A stretch of DNA of 34,218 bases from Theristus sp. LFF4_11 (lineage: Eukaryota > Nematoda > Chromadorea > Monhysterida > Xyalidae), in NCBI GenBank assembly GCA_030248135.1, contig JASANC010005169.1, positions 1-34,218 of the forward strand, read 5' to 3'. A program made the translations under genes and the position numbers. Of this stretch, positions 9,076 to 20,500 are shown piece after piece; the stretch's first letter is position 1; the number at the start of each line of letters is the position of its first letter. The notes under the pieces are model-generated. The model saw nothing but the letters and a program-made list of their open reading frames with translations. It had not been told where the DNA came from and did no database searches.

Positions 9076-9411
9076 ATGTGTGACGCTAACACTGCGATTC
9101 TAACAACCAGTTCTGTGAGTCATGCTAACAAGAAGTCCATGTTGAAGTGCCAGGACAGTCAGAAGCCTAGAAGTAGAAGTACCAAAAGTCCTCACGTTGT
9201 GACCAGTGCTAGTGAGGCGACGCCGCGATCAGTGAGTGGCCTAAGCCGCACTGCATCTGGCGTGAGGCACCCCCTTGGAGTGTCTGCTCTAAGGTCAAGT
9301 GCCGATAATACTAGAAATCAGGACCACTTGAAGAGTGGGCAGCCAAGGAGGGATCCACAATTAACAGGCACATCACTAATATCATCCAACATTTCAAATT
9401 TAAATCATTGA
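9076..9411 (+). CDS. Small Ser/Thr/Arg-rich ORF, unrecognised (111 aa)
   Basis: Open frame of 111 codons beginning 42 bp after the candidate acceptor at 9033. It is rich in Ser, Thr, Arg and Asn with no predicted membrane segment, and is clearly more GC-rich than the DNA that follows. It may be the second exon of a transcript starting in the LTR-like region, or simply non-coding element DNA. No family recognised; low confidence that it is translated. Confidence 0.25.
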   Translation: MCDANTAILTTSSVSHANKKSMLKCQDSQKPRSRSTKSPHVVTSASEATPRSVSGLSRTASGVRHPLGVSALRSSADNTRNQDHLKSGQPRRDPQLTGTSLISSNISNLNH

Positions 9412-9520
9412 TAATCTGCATCAGTAACTCACATAAGAAAGCTGTTAATGCGGTGTTCATATGAAAGATGGCACATCAACAGTCACGTTTGTTTTTCTTT
9501 TTTCTCATTTTTTTCCTCTT

Positions 9521-9595
9521 GGGGTGGGTTTTTTGGGGGGGTGGGCAAAAACCACTTTTATTTTATTTTTTAAAGAGGGGGTTAATAATACGCTA
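9521..9595. repeat. Relic of the G-rich ATACCGTATTA-ended element
   Basis: GGGGTGGGTTTTTTGGGGGG, GGTGGGCAAAA and GAGGGGGTTAATAATACG occur in the same order as in the intact element near 29611-30063, where GGTGGGCAAAA and GGGGGTTAATACGG also occur. It is shorter and degenerate. Confidence 0.45.
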
Positions 9596-10613
9596 TTTAT
9601 TGCATATACATTGTATTTTCTTTGCCTGATGTGAACTACACAAATATTAACAACATTAACCACTGTTAATGCAAGTTAATTGCGGAACGCCATCTAGCAA
9701 ATCAAAACATATTTACTGTGGAATATGTCGTAAATGTTGCTGTTGATTAGGAAAATGGCAGTTTTAACATTGTGGCAATAAAAATGACGCAAAACTACCG
9801 TAATCCTTGTTCCCAAAGATGGAGAAGATGCACATCTTGCAAATCAATGTGTCTTCAATTAACCTCAATCAACAGAACTGGCTCCCAAAAAAGTCAACGT
9901 AACTGGGCACTCATCAACAGCACATCTCTTTTCATCTTCCTCATCATTCATTTTGAGTTTCCTGTGTTTTCTATTTTAGTTCCATTCCACTATTAGTTCC
10001 ACTTTTAGTTTCATTCCACTATATCACAGTTCCACACAAAAAATGACCAAAAAATATGACAGAGTAAAACTAACAGCGGAATGGAATTTTAAGCGAATTA
10101 ACAGTGAAATCAACACTTGCGCATTTTTTGCCGTGATACAAATGCTGTAAATCATATGATTACCAGTGTAGCTGCGTTTGAATTGGGTCGCTGATTGTTC
10201 CTCTCATCAGCAATCCAGTTAACGTACCGCCAACATGTTTTTTACGTTTGAATGCAGTTTGCCAAAATAATTATAATGTTTGCGCTTTTTGGTCACCTGA
10301 ACGGGTACTCAAGGCATATTGACTGACTGATTGCAACACGATGGCGTTGCTTGCATTGCACTGTCAGCGATGCACATTTGCTGAAGTTGATTAGTAGATA
10401 GCAGATCAACAATGATATTGCCTGAAAAGAAAAAGAAAAAAACGTTAAACTGTTTTTTGTTCACTTTCCCACAAAGTGCAGTGTGCATAATAAAAAAACA
10501 TACAATGTAGTTCCACGCAAAAAAATCCATTTTGGTGGCCACAGTTGTAATAATCCTTTTGGTGTCCATACCTCCCTGGTGACGTTTGTGGATGACCAGT
10601 AAAAAAGTCGCAA

Positions 10614-10672
10614 AAGGCTACCAAAGAAGGTCACCCATATGGTCACCAAAAGGGTCACAACTACGGTTACGT
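10614..10672. repeat. 12-bp periodic GGTCAC array
   Basis: GGTCAC begins at 10629, 10641 and 10653, exactly 12 bp apart; degenerate units GGCTAC (10616) and GGTTAC (10665) flank them. GGTCA is the core half-site of many nuclear receptors, so this could be a regulatory array. It could equally be a short decaying tandem repeat. Confidence 0.6.
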
Positions 10673-11433
10673 TCGCGTGCCACTGATATGCGAAAATGTT
10701 GTGTACGGCACTGCACGCACCTCCACTAGCAGGCGGATGAGCGTGAAGCGACTTTGACAGAGCGGCTTTCGGCCGTCGGACATGCTGGTTTGCTTTCAAT
10801 TTCAGTAATCGTTTTCTGCGTTATTTTGAAACTGAAAAATTTGAAACACACGTATCTTGTATGTGGCGCACGAAGAGTGTACAGGTATGCACAAACAGCA
10901 GTTTGTGTGCGTTAGCCAACGCCCAACAAGCAACGCACGTCAACATCCTTTGCAATTCCTGTTTTTGCATCGTGCCCTGAGCGCGAATGGGTGACTTCTG
11001 ATAAAGATCAGAACCACCAACAACCACCGTTTTTGCTCTGTGTGTTGTGTTGTGATTTTGAAAAAGCGTTTTTTTCAAAAAAGAAAAAGATTTTATGCAC
11101 ATTTGTTGTTATTTCAAACACATGCACATGATCTCTTTTTTCAACCCATTCATCATGGTGTTCGCTGTGTCAGTTAAGTGTCAAGCGGCGAACACACAAA
11201 AAACTTATATTGAAAGATGGTTGGCACGCAACGCAACCGCGGACGCAAAAAAGTAAAACCAAAAGTTTCCGTCAATAAAAAATGGAACCCAACGCCAACC
11301 CTTAATTTTTTTGTATTTTGTGAGATTTGCTGCATTGAAGTTCTTAACTAGCGTTTTTCGCATTTGAAATGTTGAAATTGAACTAGGCTACCGTCTTTTA
11401 TTCTCGCCGAATGTTTTTTTGCATTTATGATCG

Positions 11434-11640
11434 TTTATTTTGGTCCCGCAACTCAATGCGCACTTAGAGATAGGTAAAATGTTTCATGGATGTCGCGGGA
11501 ATTCAAAATTGGTAAATTGGTCCGAGTCCCCTTCGTAGGGCTGAGTCACTTAGGCGACTTTCAATTGCCACATAAGGATTGAAACTAGTTTTCTTTCTAC
11601 GTCTGCACACGCTCAGCCGCAGAACTTAAGAAATTGATAT
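11434..11640 (+). mobile_element. Interspersed repeat family R1, copy A
   Basis: Contains the family landmarks in order: ACTCAATGCGC, CGCGGGAATTCAAAATTGG, GAGTCACTTAGGC, AATTGCCACATAA, CTTTCTACGTCTG and AGCCGCAGAAC. No ORF. Related copies lie at 21893-22079, 24313-24716 and, inverted, 32839-33023. Confidence 0.7.
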
Positions 11641-12240
11641 TACATGTTTTACATGTTTATTGTTTGCAAATACCGGTACGTGTTTTATTCTGTCTCTGCG
11701 CAATACATCCCCACGGTTTAACGTGAAATTCACACGGCCACCCAAAATGCGGGCAGTGTTTCAAAATAACTCTGAACTGGTGGAATCAAATCGTTGATTT
11801 AAAAGTTATTATTAAAAACACGTTCTTTTCGTTTCAGTCACGCTAAAAATAAATCACTGGTGAATAATAACTCAACCAGAACAGTTGAAAGTTAAGCGCA
11901 GGGATTTCAACTGTAATATCAAAGTTATATTGTTTTTATATTTCTGTTAAAAATGTACATGTAAAACCAAACGAAATTGTTCAGACAATTTCGAGTAATT
12001 TCTTTCGGCCGATTTGATGTTACTGAATGCTGGTGTATGCAATATGTTTTTAAAAAATGCACGAAAATTCCCAGATTTTTCTTTCTCATAAGCAAAAAAA
12101 CGCTTCTCTTGCGCATCGCAATGTTTTTTTTAAATTTTTTTGTAACTTTGCATCACATGCGCGGTCGTGCCGAACCGCTGCAACGGTTTTTCCTTTTTTC
12201 ACTTATTCAAGCACACTGGTTTGAATCGCAAATTCTCACA

Positions 12241-12308
12241 TTTCTTTCAACCGTATTATGTCTTAACACGATTATTTCTTTCTACCGTATTAGGTCTTAA
12301 CACGATTC
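12241..12308 (+). repeat. 34-bp direct tandem duplication
   Basis: TTTCTTTCAACCGTATTATG... at 12241 is repeated 34 bp later as TTTCTTTCTACCGTATTAGG..., both followed by TCTTAACACGATT. Only two differences in 34 bp, so it is a recent local duplication. Confidence 0.75.
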
Positions 12309-13566
12309 CACGGTTTGTCTTTTACGAATGTTACATAGAACATTGTTGATAAGTGATAATATCGTTTGTGCAATCTACCTTGACGATCAGGCAGATGGTC
12401 TGCAATAGATAGAATCGTGTCGAGACCAAGTGCGGTAGACACCGTATGACAAAGAGTTTCGACAGATCATAACTTTTCTGCGCGCCTACAGTAGTAATTC
12501 ACCGAGAATGAGCTGCAATAGAAACACACCAGACATCATGTGCATTTGCGCGCTGCACATTAAAACGCTGCTTTGTTTGCTATATTGGTCTATTCGGCGG
12601 AAAAAGCACATGCGTGTTGTTGTTGTTCGATGCCGCATGGTGAACAATTTTTCAACTTGCGAAAAAAAGCTAATCGAATGTACACTGTACATGCACGCAA
12701 CAAAAACTGAAACCAAGGAGAAGTTGCATGTGTTTCAAACTGCTCAGCGGAATGATTTGAACGTTTGGAAATCAAATATACCTGATGTTTTGCATGCAAC
12801 TTGATGCCTTTCGAAACTCAGCCCTCTAGTTTTGAATGTGTCCAACCACTAACACGTACATTGTACATGGTCAGGTCTCGGTGTTTGAATTCAGATACCG
12901 GAATATGTTTGACTGACGTTTTTTTACGAGTTTCGACTGTTGTGTTATTCGATTTGTTCTCGATTTTCACTTGATTTTTTGGTCACAGGTCAATTCGCCT
13001 CATACGTTTGTTAAGTTCGCGTGTGTAGGCAACCCAAAATTGCTACGTTTTATTTGACGCGTTCTCGCAATTTTTCATTCACGTGCAAAATTTCCACACT
13101 CGTGCATACGATTTAGAAAAGGTTGAAACTTATAATTATGCTTGGAACAGTTATATCAAAAAAATAACACTCCCAAACCATGATAGTAGCTTTTTGATTA
13201 CTGATAAGCTTTATGACAAGTTGTGTAATGAATGAAGAGTTATTTTGAGACTTTTTGGTAGTCTGACATCATGTCTGTGCATTTTTGGCGTGAGTTGTCT
13301 ATTCGGAAAGTTCCCGAGACAACGCATCATTCCGCTACATGTCAAACTGTTTCTCCAATTGTGTTCAGTCATGTCTTGTTCACGTGAACACTGAAAATAT
13401 GGTCTTCATTTCCCAAAATAAGTTCAAAGTTTCGTGTCTCTGAATCTCCTGGTTTGCAAACGAAACTGGTAAACAAGACCCGGTGATCGGTGAATGTAAA
13501 AGACCCAGGTTGACCAATAGTTTCACTTCATCTGGCATTCCACAATTCTCACAATCGACAATCATA

Positions 13567-15282
13567 ATGAGTCAGTTCTGGTATCTCAGTCATGTCCAGT
13601 ACAAGGACTACAAGAACAATGGTCTTATTCAGTTTAAAAACGACGATTATAAACTGAAGAACCAGGACACCGCCATGTACGGCCGAATGCGAGATGCGTT
13701 CGTGGCCGAGAACGCCCCCGACGATGACGGACTGGCTGCGCTGGCGCAGTTGAACCAACAGTTCAAATATTTCGGCGGTCGAATTCATGTTAATGTTAGT
13801 GTCTGTCGTGTGTTAATTTAGTTTTTGAAATTGAAAACTTTTGAACGCAAAACAATGAACGGGGTGCATAGGCATGGTGTTTCGTAAAAATTTATGCCTT
13901 ACAAGCGACAGCCCTTGCTTTAAAAAATTCATGCTTGTTCATGTTTGTTGACAACGATACGAGTCTTCGTTGCTTATTGGAATTTCACATATTGTTGTTG
14001 ACTGGCAAATTTTCGAAACTTTCAAACTTTAGATTTTGGCGCGCTTCGTTCTCGCGCTCTCATTGGTCTATTCGATATTCATCTGCGGCCTGTTGGTCTG
14101 GATGTCCACCTACGACAAACTGAGCATGCTGCATTTGGCCGAGGGTCTCGTCGCGCTGACAGTTTGGTTCATCGTGATTGGACTGACCGTTTGGGCACAC
14201 CTCGCACTGCGACCGCTGCTTGCGCTTCCGTACGTCGTTTGGTCGGTGAGTTCACTGTTCTTTTTGCTTTTGTGATGTTACTTTGTTGTTTATTTATTAT
14301 TGTTATTGTTATTATGACCTATTTTTTTAAACATGTCCCACTGAAATGACGTCATGCGCCGTCAAATATGCGCTTGCCGTTCACAGCAAACCAGACTTTC
14401 CGTTTAGCCGATTTCTTCCCGTAAAACAAATGGTGAATGTCGAATCAGTCACACCAAATTGAAATTATAGTGCCTGTACAAACGGGCGTTTTTAAAGGAA
14501 ATGACGTCATTTTAGTCCGGACACGTTTGAATAAATCCACAATACTTTGCTGTGTTGTCAGTTTGGTTTGCTTTCCTACTGTCAAACGTTTCCTTTATAC
14601 AGAACAAAGAGGTGAGTTTTAGGACGAACCGGATAAATAAGTAGCATGAACGTCGAATTGTAGCTAATTTTCAAATACACCATCAATTTGAATCAGATTT
14701 CTGAAACTTTTTTTCTTTCATTCAAATTCCTTGCACCCTGAAAAGATGCCATTTGTACGCGGCCATAGCGTGCTGTATGTTTCCATTCTGCAGGTAATCT
14801 ACGGTGTGCGTTGCCTGTTCGGCGCCGGTCACATTGTAATCATGTTGATGATGGGCACCGTTCCACCGGTGTTTTTCGCATACTGTACGTTATTTCAAAA
14901 TTTGATCGTCAACTATTTCAAAAAGACACGGTGTGAAACCAGCAAGAACAACCTGATCCATCTGTATGTCATGTTTTCATTGTGTTCCGCCGACCACATC
15001 GAATCGAATTTACTGACCGGTCCAAAATAAACGATGCTGAAGTACATGTAACTGGAACAAAGCCGCAGCGAATCTCACTTTGCAGATGTGATGCTTGTGT
15101 TCGCGTGCGGCGGCGGCATCTTCCTGTTCTGTCCGTATCTGGTGGCCGTGTGGCTGAAGTTTGCGCGCGAGTACAAACAGCTCCGCGAACAACGCCTCAA
15201 GGGCAGCGTCACACGGCACGCCGCGGAGGGCGCCGGCGGCGATGTGAACGTCTTCTCGTCGCCCATTGACATAAACGCCTGA
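13567..15282 (+). CDS. Four-transmembrane protein, four exons, 242 aa
   Basis: Exons 13567-13794, 14033-14245, 14794-14884 and 15086-15282 join with phases 0, 0, 1 and close on TGA (729 nt). Introns follow gt..(t)tag/cag. The N-terminal 76 residues are polar (MSQFWYLSHVQYKDYK...) and end in FGGRIHVN, a motif just before the first membrane span. Hydrophobic spans: about 80-101, 110-146, 148-172 and 176-202. A charged cytosolic tail (KFAREYKQLREQRLK) follows. The layout resembles LAPTM/MARVEL-like or DUF7027-type four-pass proteins common in nematodes; I cannot fix the family, and no enzymatic motif is seen. An in-frame ATG at 13483 would add 28 residues of poor quality, so the 13567 start is preferred. 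Intron 2 carries a 232-bp repeat copy. Convergent with the RING gene downstream. Confidence 0.75.
14313..14544 (+). mobile_element. Repeat family R2, copy 1 (CRE-containing, about 232 bp)
   Basis: Runs from TATGACCTATTTTT to AATAAATCCACAATA and is nearly identical to 19884-20119. It carries the palindrome TGACGTCA twice, near each end, inside AAATGACGTCAT. It lies in intron 2 of the four-transmembrane gene. No ORF and no clear terminal inverted repeats. Confidence 0.8.
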
Positions 15283-16532
15283 ATCTACTAATGGTCATGC
15301 ATTTGATTGTTCCGATTCCGTGTGCTGTTTCCTTTTGTCAAACTATATGATGTCGATCGCTATGGGTATAACTAATCGCAATGTAAACACCAGTGTGTCA
15401 GCAGTTCTGAAACGACAACCAGATAAGGACGTGACTTATTCGTGAGTACTAAATCTCCATTCTGATTTTTTGTCATTTTTATGCTGATAATGTTGCGTCT
15501 ATGGTTTTTTTTGGTTGTTAATTTTTTTTTGTTTGGGCTGTTTAACAAATAGTTTTTTTGCTTTTTGGCCTGTATGTTTTCAAATGTAATTGACTTTCTG
15601 CCGTCTTCCTGCTGAACAATTCGTTAATTAAAAACAGAAAAGTTCTGTCGTTTTTAACGTCGCTGTGATTTTCAAGGGATGAACGTGTGTTGAGGTGGGG
15701 TTTTCAATTTCGAATAATTGACAAAACACACCACATGTTACATACAATGCATCTGCGTTTCAACTCGCTGAGTATATCGCCTTTATTTGCACGTGTAATG
15801 CAGTATAAAAGAAACAAAAAGCTGTCTCATGCGAGATAAAAAAGTTGCAAATTACAACACTAAAAAACTACTACGTACACAGTTTTATACAAAAACATCA
15901 TTCGAATAAAATTAATACATACATATGACCACACCTTCCAGACAGCCGGGATGGGAATGTTTTCAGATTGCAGAGCATGTTTCAGAAATTAAAAATTGAC
16001 TCAACGATTTCCCGAGCCAAAACACTCATGGCCATTCGAACAAACAGGCTAATACTGTGTTATCAAACTAAAATGTCAGACAATTCAATTTAAAAATAAT
16101 CCAAACGAAACCTGTGAACGAAATCTGTACTGCAGCATGAAATAGTACATGTGTGTATTTAAAAACAGAAAATCACAAAGTAAAATAAAATATAAACTAA
16201 GCGATTGAAGCAACGGGCTTCAGGAATGTTTTAGACTTTCATAAAATTGGACCGTTTGATATTATTTATCTTGAACAATAAATGTAATACAAAATGCGTG
16301 ATTCTACAAAAAAAGACAGAAACACAAAATGCGCTCTTATTTTTTGCAAAATTTTTATGCTTGGCAACAAAAGTGAGAACTTAATAAAAGTCAAATACAT
16401 TTTCCAAACTTTTGAGCGCCGTTCCATGCATAATTAATTATGCCCTTCGAATGCTTGTGAGATTCGCTTCAAAGTGCAGAACTTTAACAAGAAAATTAGA
16501 ATATGGTGCATAACATATATGTAGTGGCTCGT
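15283..16532. other. Downstream spacer of the four-transmembrane gene, no gene seen
   Basis: AT-rich, with poly-T runs (15507-15560) and A-rich stretches. No ORF with coding character and no structured repeat. The 3' untranslated region of the upstream gene must lie at its left end, but I find no AATAAA close to the stop. Confidence 0.5.
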
Positions 16533-17072
16533 GTACTATTCCGGCCCGCGAAATTCCGGCCCGTAGAATTCCGGCCCGCTCATTCCGGCCCGGAGAATTC
16601 CGGCCCGGAGAATTTTCGCCAGCAAGAACAATATTAAACCACACGAAGCGATTTTTGGTAAATAAATTCATAAGTGATTTTTTATTTTTGTTTAGAACTT
16701 GCTTGCAGTGACTTGTTGTAGGTTCCTAATCCTAAGCCAAGCCTTTTTGATAAGGTAAAAGGGTCACAAATCTGTTCATGATAAAAAAATTAAAAAATTT
16801 ATTTGTAGTTTCTTTTTTTCCAAAAGGTTTCACTTTCCAAAAAAGCAAACAGGACGAACATCATTGAAAATACGCTGTAACATGTGAACATCGATATTTT
16901 TATGTTATAATTTCATTGCCAAAATCACTTCGTGTGGTTTAATATTGTTCGTGCTGGCTAAAATTCTCCGGGCCGGAATTCTCCGGGCCGGAATTCTTCG
17001 GGCCGGAATTCTTCGGGCCGGAATGAGCGGGCCGGAATTCTTCAGGCCGGAATTAGCGGGCCGGAATCGTAC
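16533..17072. mobile_element. 540-bp foldback element with GGCCCG/GAATTCC subrepeats
   Basis: Left end GTACTATTCCGGCCCG and right end (reverse complement) GTACGATTCCGGCCCG are inverted repeats. Each arm holds 5-7 imperfect units of GAATTCCGGCCCG followed by a shared unique part (CCAGCAAGAACAATATTAAA, CCACACGAAG) before a spacer of about 235 bp. Arms are about 135-140 bp. It has no transposase, so it is a non-autonomous foldback or MITE-type element. Minus-strand ORFs with repeated GRNSP or ARRIP units over it are artefacts of the repeats. Confidence 0.85.
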
Positions 17073-17500
17073 CCCCCCCGTAGTTCTACTACTAATACAC
17101 AACTATACCCCACAAAGTTCTTGATTGCTGACAGCAACACACGAAAAGAAATACAATCAATGCTAAAAAAGATTGATTTCTGGAATCAAATTCACCGAAC
17201 AACTGACTGTTTTGATTGTTGAAATTATCAAAATACATGTAACCTCCATTAAAGCTAATAATCACAGTTGTTGCTTGTTAGACATAATCTCTGACATGTG
17301 ACATTGAAAACAGAAAGCGAACAAACAAACTTTGTTATGCAATTGAAAAATCCAATAAAAATCGCAAAAAAATCAAAAAAATCAGAATGAATCAAATAGA
17401 TAACTTAAAAAACAATCACGAAGTGCTCACCAAGTGCTAACCAACCGGCTTTTCTCCACCGAAAACTGTACAAAACCGATGGATTCAAAAATACAAAAAC
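17073..17500. other. Spacer downstream of the RING gene, no gene seen
   Basis: A short C8 run, then AT-rich DNA with A-runs near 17340-17390. It should include the 3' untranslated region of the minus-strand RING gene. I find no clear polyadenylation signal on that strand. Confidence 0.4.
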
Positions 17501-20500
17501 CTACAGAGACTCGAGACTCGCAATGCTGTCCACAAAGGTGCGTGCTCGTCGTTGTGTTTGTTGTGTTGGTTGTGCTTGCGGCTGCGCTTCACCAGGGGCC
17601 AACGAATGATTATCAGTGGAATCGGGCGACTGCGCTTGTTGCAGCGCTTCGTTGTTCATTTCGGATTTGTTATTGCTGCTGCTGTTGGTAGTGCTCTTAT
17701 TGTTCAGTCGAGGTCGAAAGGCGCTTGAAAGCCGGCGGCGATTCGCGACCATCGGGTCGGCACGGGGTGGATGTTCTGACTGCTTGTCGTTACTGTACCA
17801 CGTGCCGCTGAAGTGAGACAAGGAAGTTCTGGCAATGGTAAAACACGAAACGCACAAGCAATTCGTGGAAATTGTTTTTGATATTATTCGAAACTATCAC
17901 AATGTACCTGGTGGTCGTGCTTTTTGACATGCCTCCATCGGCCAACAGTTCATTGGTCAACTCGTGGCTGGCCGACATCGCCCGTCTGTGCTGTGGCAGG
18001 CGCGGTGGCTGTCCACATTCCAAATCGTTCACATGCGACCCTGATGCGTTGTTGTTGTCGCTGTCGACCGCAGTTGACGACGGTGGGGGGGCATGATCGG
18101 ACGACTGGATGATGCGGGCACCGGGTGCGGTGACTGGACGAAATTGTTGATTTCTGTCGTTCACCATTGCCCAGCTGGCGGACGCCGGTCGACTGGTGCT
18201 CAACGAGACACGAGCGGACTGCAGCGGTGCGCCCGAGCTTCTCGGCGACGTCACGCGCCGTTCTGCCGCTCGCTCGCTCATCAACGCGCTCGTGTGCGGC
18301 TCGACCGTCAGCGGCGTTCTGCTGTTGCTGCTGCTGGACGCCTTCTTGGCGCCGCCATTGTTCGCGGCGTGCTTGTTCGCGCGAGCGTTGTCGACGGCGA
18401 CCAGTTTCTGCGAGGATTGGCAGTCGTGATGCTTCAGCAGCTCCTGACTCGACGAGCGACAGCTGCTGCTCGTGCTCGAGTCGTCGCACTTCGCGTCGCT
18501 CGGCTGTTGCTGTTGCGGCACGATCGTGATCGTCTTCGTTGAGTGGTGCGTCGGCGACGGAGGCGCCGTGGAGCTGCTCGAACTCGGACACGCGCTGGAG
18601 GCGGCGGCGTGTTTCGCGCGTGCCTGATCGCCGGACGAAGGGCGTGTCGCAGAGCTGCATCTGGTGGCGCCGACCACGGAGGCCGGCGGGGCGTGCACCA
18701 GCGCCGAATGGTGCACGGACACCTCGGAGCGCGACTGCCGCGACGCCGCCGCTCGCGAGTCGTCGAACGTCGATGCACTTTGTTGCGACAACCCTGCACA
18801 AACAGTCGATGTTTTTTTGTTGTTGGCGATTTTAGGCGATGTTTAGCTCAGAGAAGCGTACAGAACGCCGTCGAGCAGGGCGTCCATCGAGTTTTCGTCT
18901 GTCATTAAGTGCCTATAGACCCCTCGGCGGGGCTCGATCCACGGAACGCACAGACAACGAGTCTATCGGAATACCACCAGGCCACGGGGGTGACAATTAC
19001 TAGAACAGTCGACGTTTACAATCAGTTGTTTGATTGGTAGCTGGTCAATAGCGGAGACAAATCGTATGATACTGTAAGCCATGTAAACTTGTTGCCTACC
19101 GTCTGTCCAGTGTTTTCGAGCGGCACCGCCGGCTCGTGACGCTGAGGACGCCGTTGTGGCCGGTCGTGTGACGGACGTGCTGTGCACCGTCAATGGGATG
19201 ATTGAGAAACTGGCCGCTTGGTCGCTGTTCATCACTTGCTGCAACACGAACGTAACACAATGAACATCATTAGAAAACAAACAATAAAAGGTTCGTCCAA
19301 CACGTACGTTTTGACACAATGGTTTTATTCGGAAATTGATCTGTTAAAGCGTGCGGACAATTATGGCCGGAGTACAATGAACTAAATCGCAGAGAAAACC
19401 ATTTTAAATAAAATTTAATCAAGCTTACGTGGACTAGAGTTGGCGAGCCAGTTGGTGTGACAAAAAATGGATCCCCCAAATCGCCGACAAGATCACTATC
19501 TCCATGAGGACCAGGAAATGGGTAGCCTGCGTATGAGTCACTCGCGGAGCTGCCGCGGCCCACCACAGAGTTTTCGTCTACGCTGACCTGAAATGACTAA
19601 TTATCGATTATCATAGCCAGTTGCAATTCGGCCGTTATTACAAAATTACAAAAGACGAGACACGGAACAAACAACAACAAAGTTGGCATACTTGGTCGGG
19701 ATCATCTGGCTGCCCGTCAACCCTTGCACCGGATTCAATATGACGGAACTGAAAGTTTTAAGTTTCGATTTTTTGAAATGTGTATGGCAAAGCTTTTGCG
19801 GTAATATGAATAACCTACAGTATGTACAGTATGTAGCACACGCACAAAAACATAAAAACCCAGTCAAGCGACAGCAGGTGATATATGACCTATTTTTTCA
19901 AACGTGTCCCACTGAAATGACGTCATGTGCCGCCAAACATGCACTTGCCGTTCACAGCAAACCAGACTTTCCGTTTAGCCGTATTTTCCCGTAAACAAAT
20001 GGTGAATGTCGAATCAGTCACACCAAACTGACACTTTAGTGCCTATACTTTGACAAACGGGCGTTTTTAAAGCAAATGACTTCATTTTAGTCCAGACAAG
20101 TTTGAATAAATCCACAATAGTTGTTCGTGAAACGTCAACCTACATTGTAACCGAACGCCTTCAGAATATCCGCCTTGCACATCGGGCACGTGCGATGCTC
20201 TAAGAGCCACGGATCAACGCAGGTCTTGTGGAACACGTGTCTGCAACATTCGCAATGTGTGGAAGCAAGCGTGGAAAGGTGGGTGAACGTCACAAAACCC
20301 CTCAATGCAGACTACAGCCCTGTCGTGGGCACCCACTTGCACGGCAGTATGCGCACGAGGTCGCCCACTGCGTACGGGTCAATGCACACCGGGCAGTCGG
20401 AGTCTAGCTCCTTGTCCGTCGCTCTAACGGTGCGCGTTGGAATCTTCGTGAGCGCCTTCTTGGCCGCGTTGAACAGTCGACGCTGGAAGAGCGCAACAGT

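Larger units (their letters stand above)
9412..13566. other. Intergenic AT-rich region with repeats, no supported gene
   Basis: No coding gene can be supported over about 4.1 kb. It holds a G-rich element relic (about 9521-9595), a short direct repeat TTTTAGTTCCATTCCACTAT with period 29 (9974, 10003), a 12-bp periodic GGTCAC array (10616-10670), a copy of the four-copy interspersed family (11434-11640) and a 34-bp tandem duplication (12241-12308). Short ORFs on both strands have no consistent splice structure. Confidence 0.5.

Noticed and set aside
1895..9411. Endogenous RNA virus or DNA virus insertion
   Set aside because: No polymerase signature such as GDD, no helicase and no capsid family that I recognise. 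The zinc knuckle, polypurine tract and LTR-like edge fit a retroelement better.
16438..17102. Minus-strand proteins with repeated GRNSP and ARRIP units
   Set aside because: They are translations of the tandem GAATTCCGGCCCG units of the foldback element and have no independent coding evidence.
17950..18801. Alternative 283-codon minus-strand frame and several plus-strand frames over the big RING-gene exon
   Set aside because: The exon phases before and after, and the Ser/Gln tail that continues into exons 10 and 12, select one frame only; the others are Arg-rich shadows of GC-rich coding DNA.
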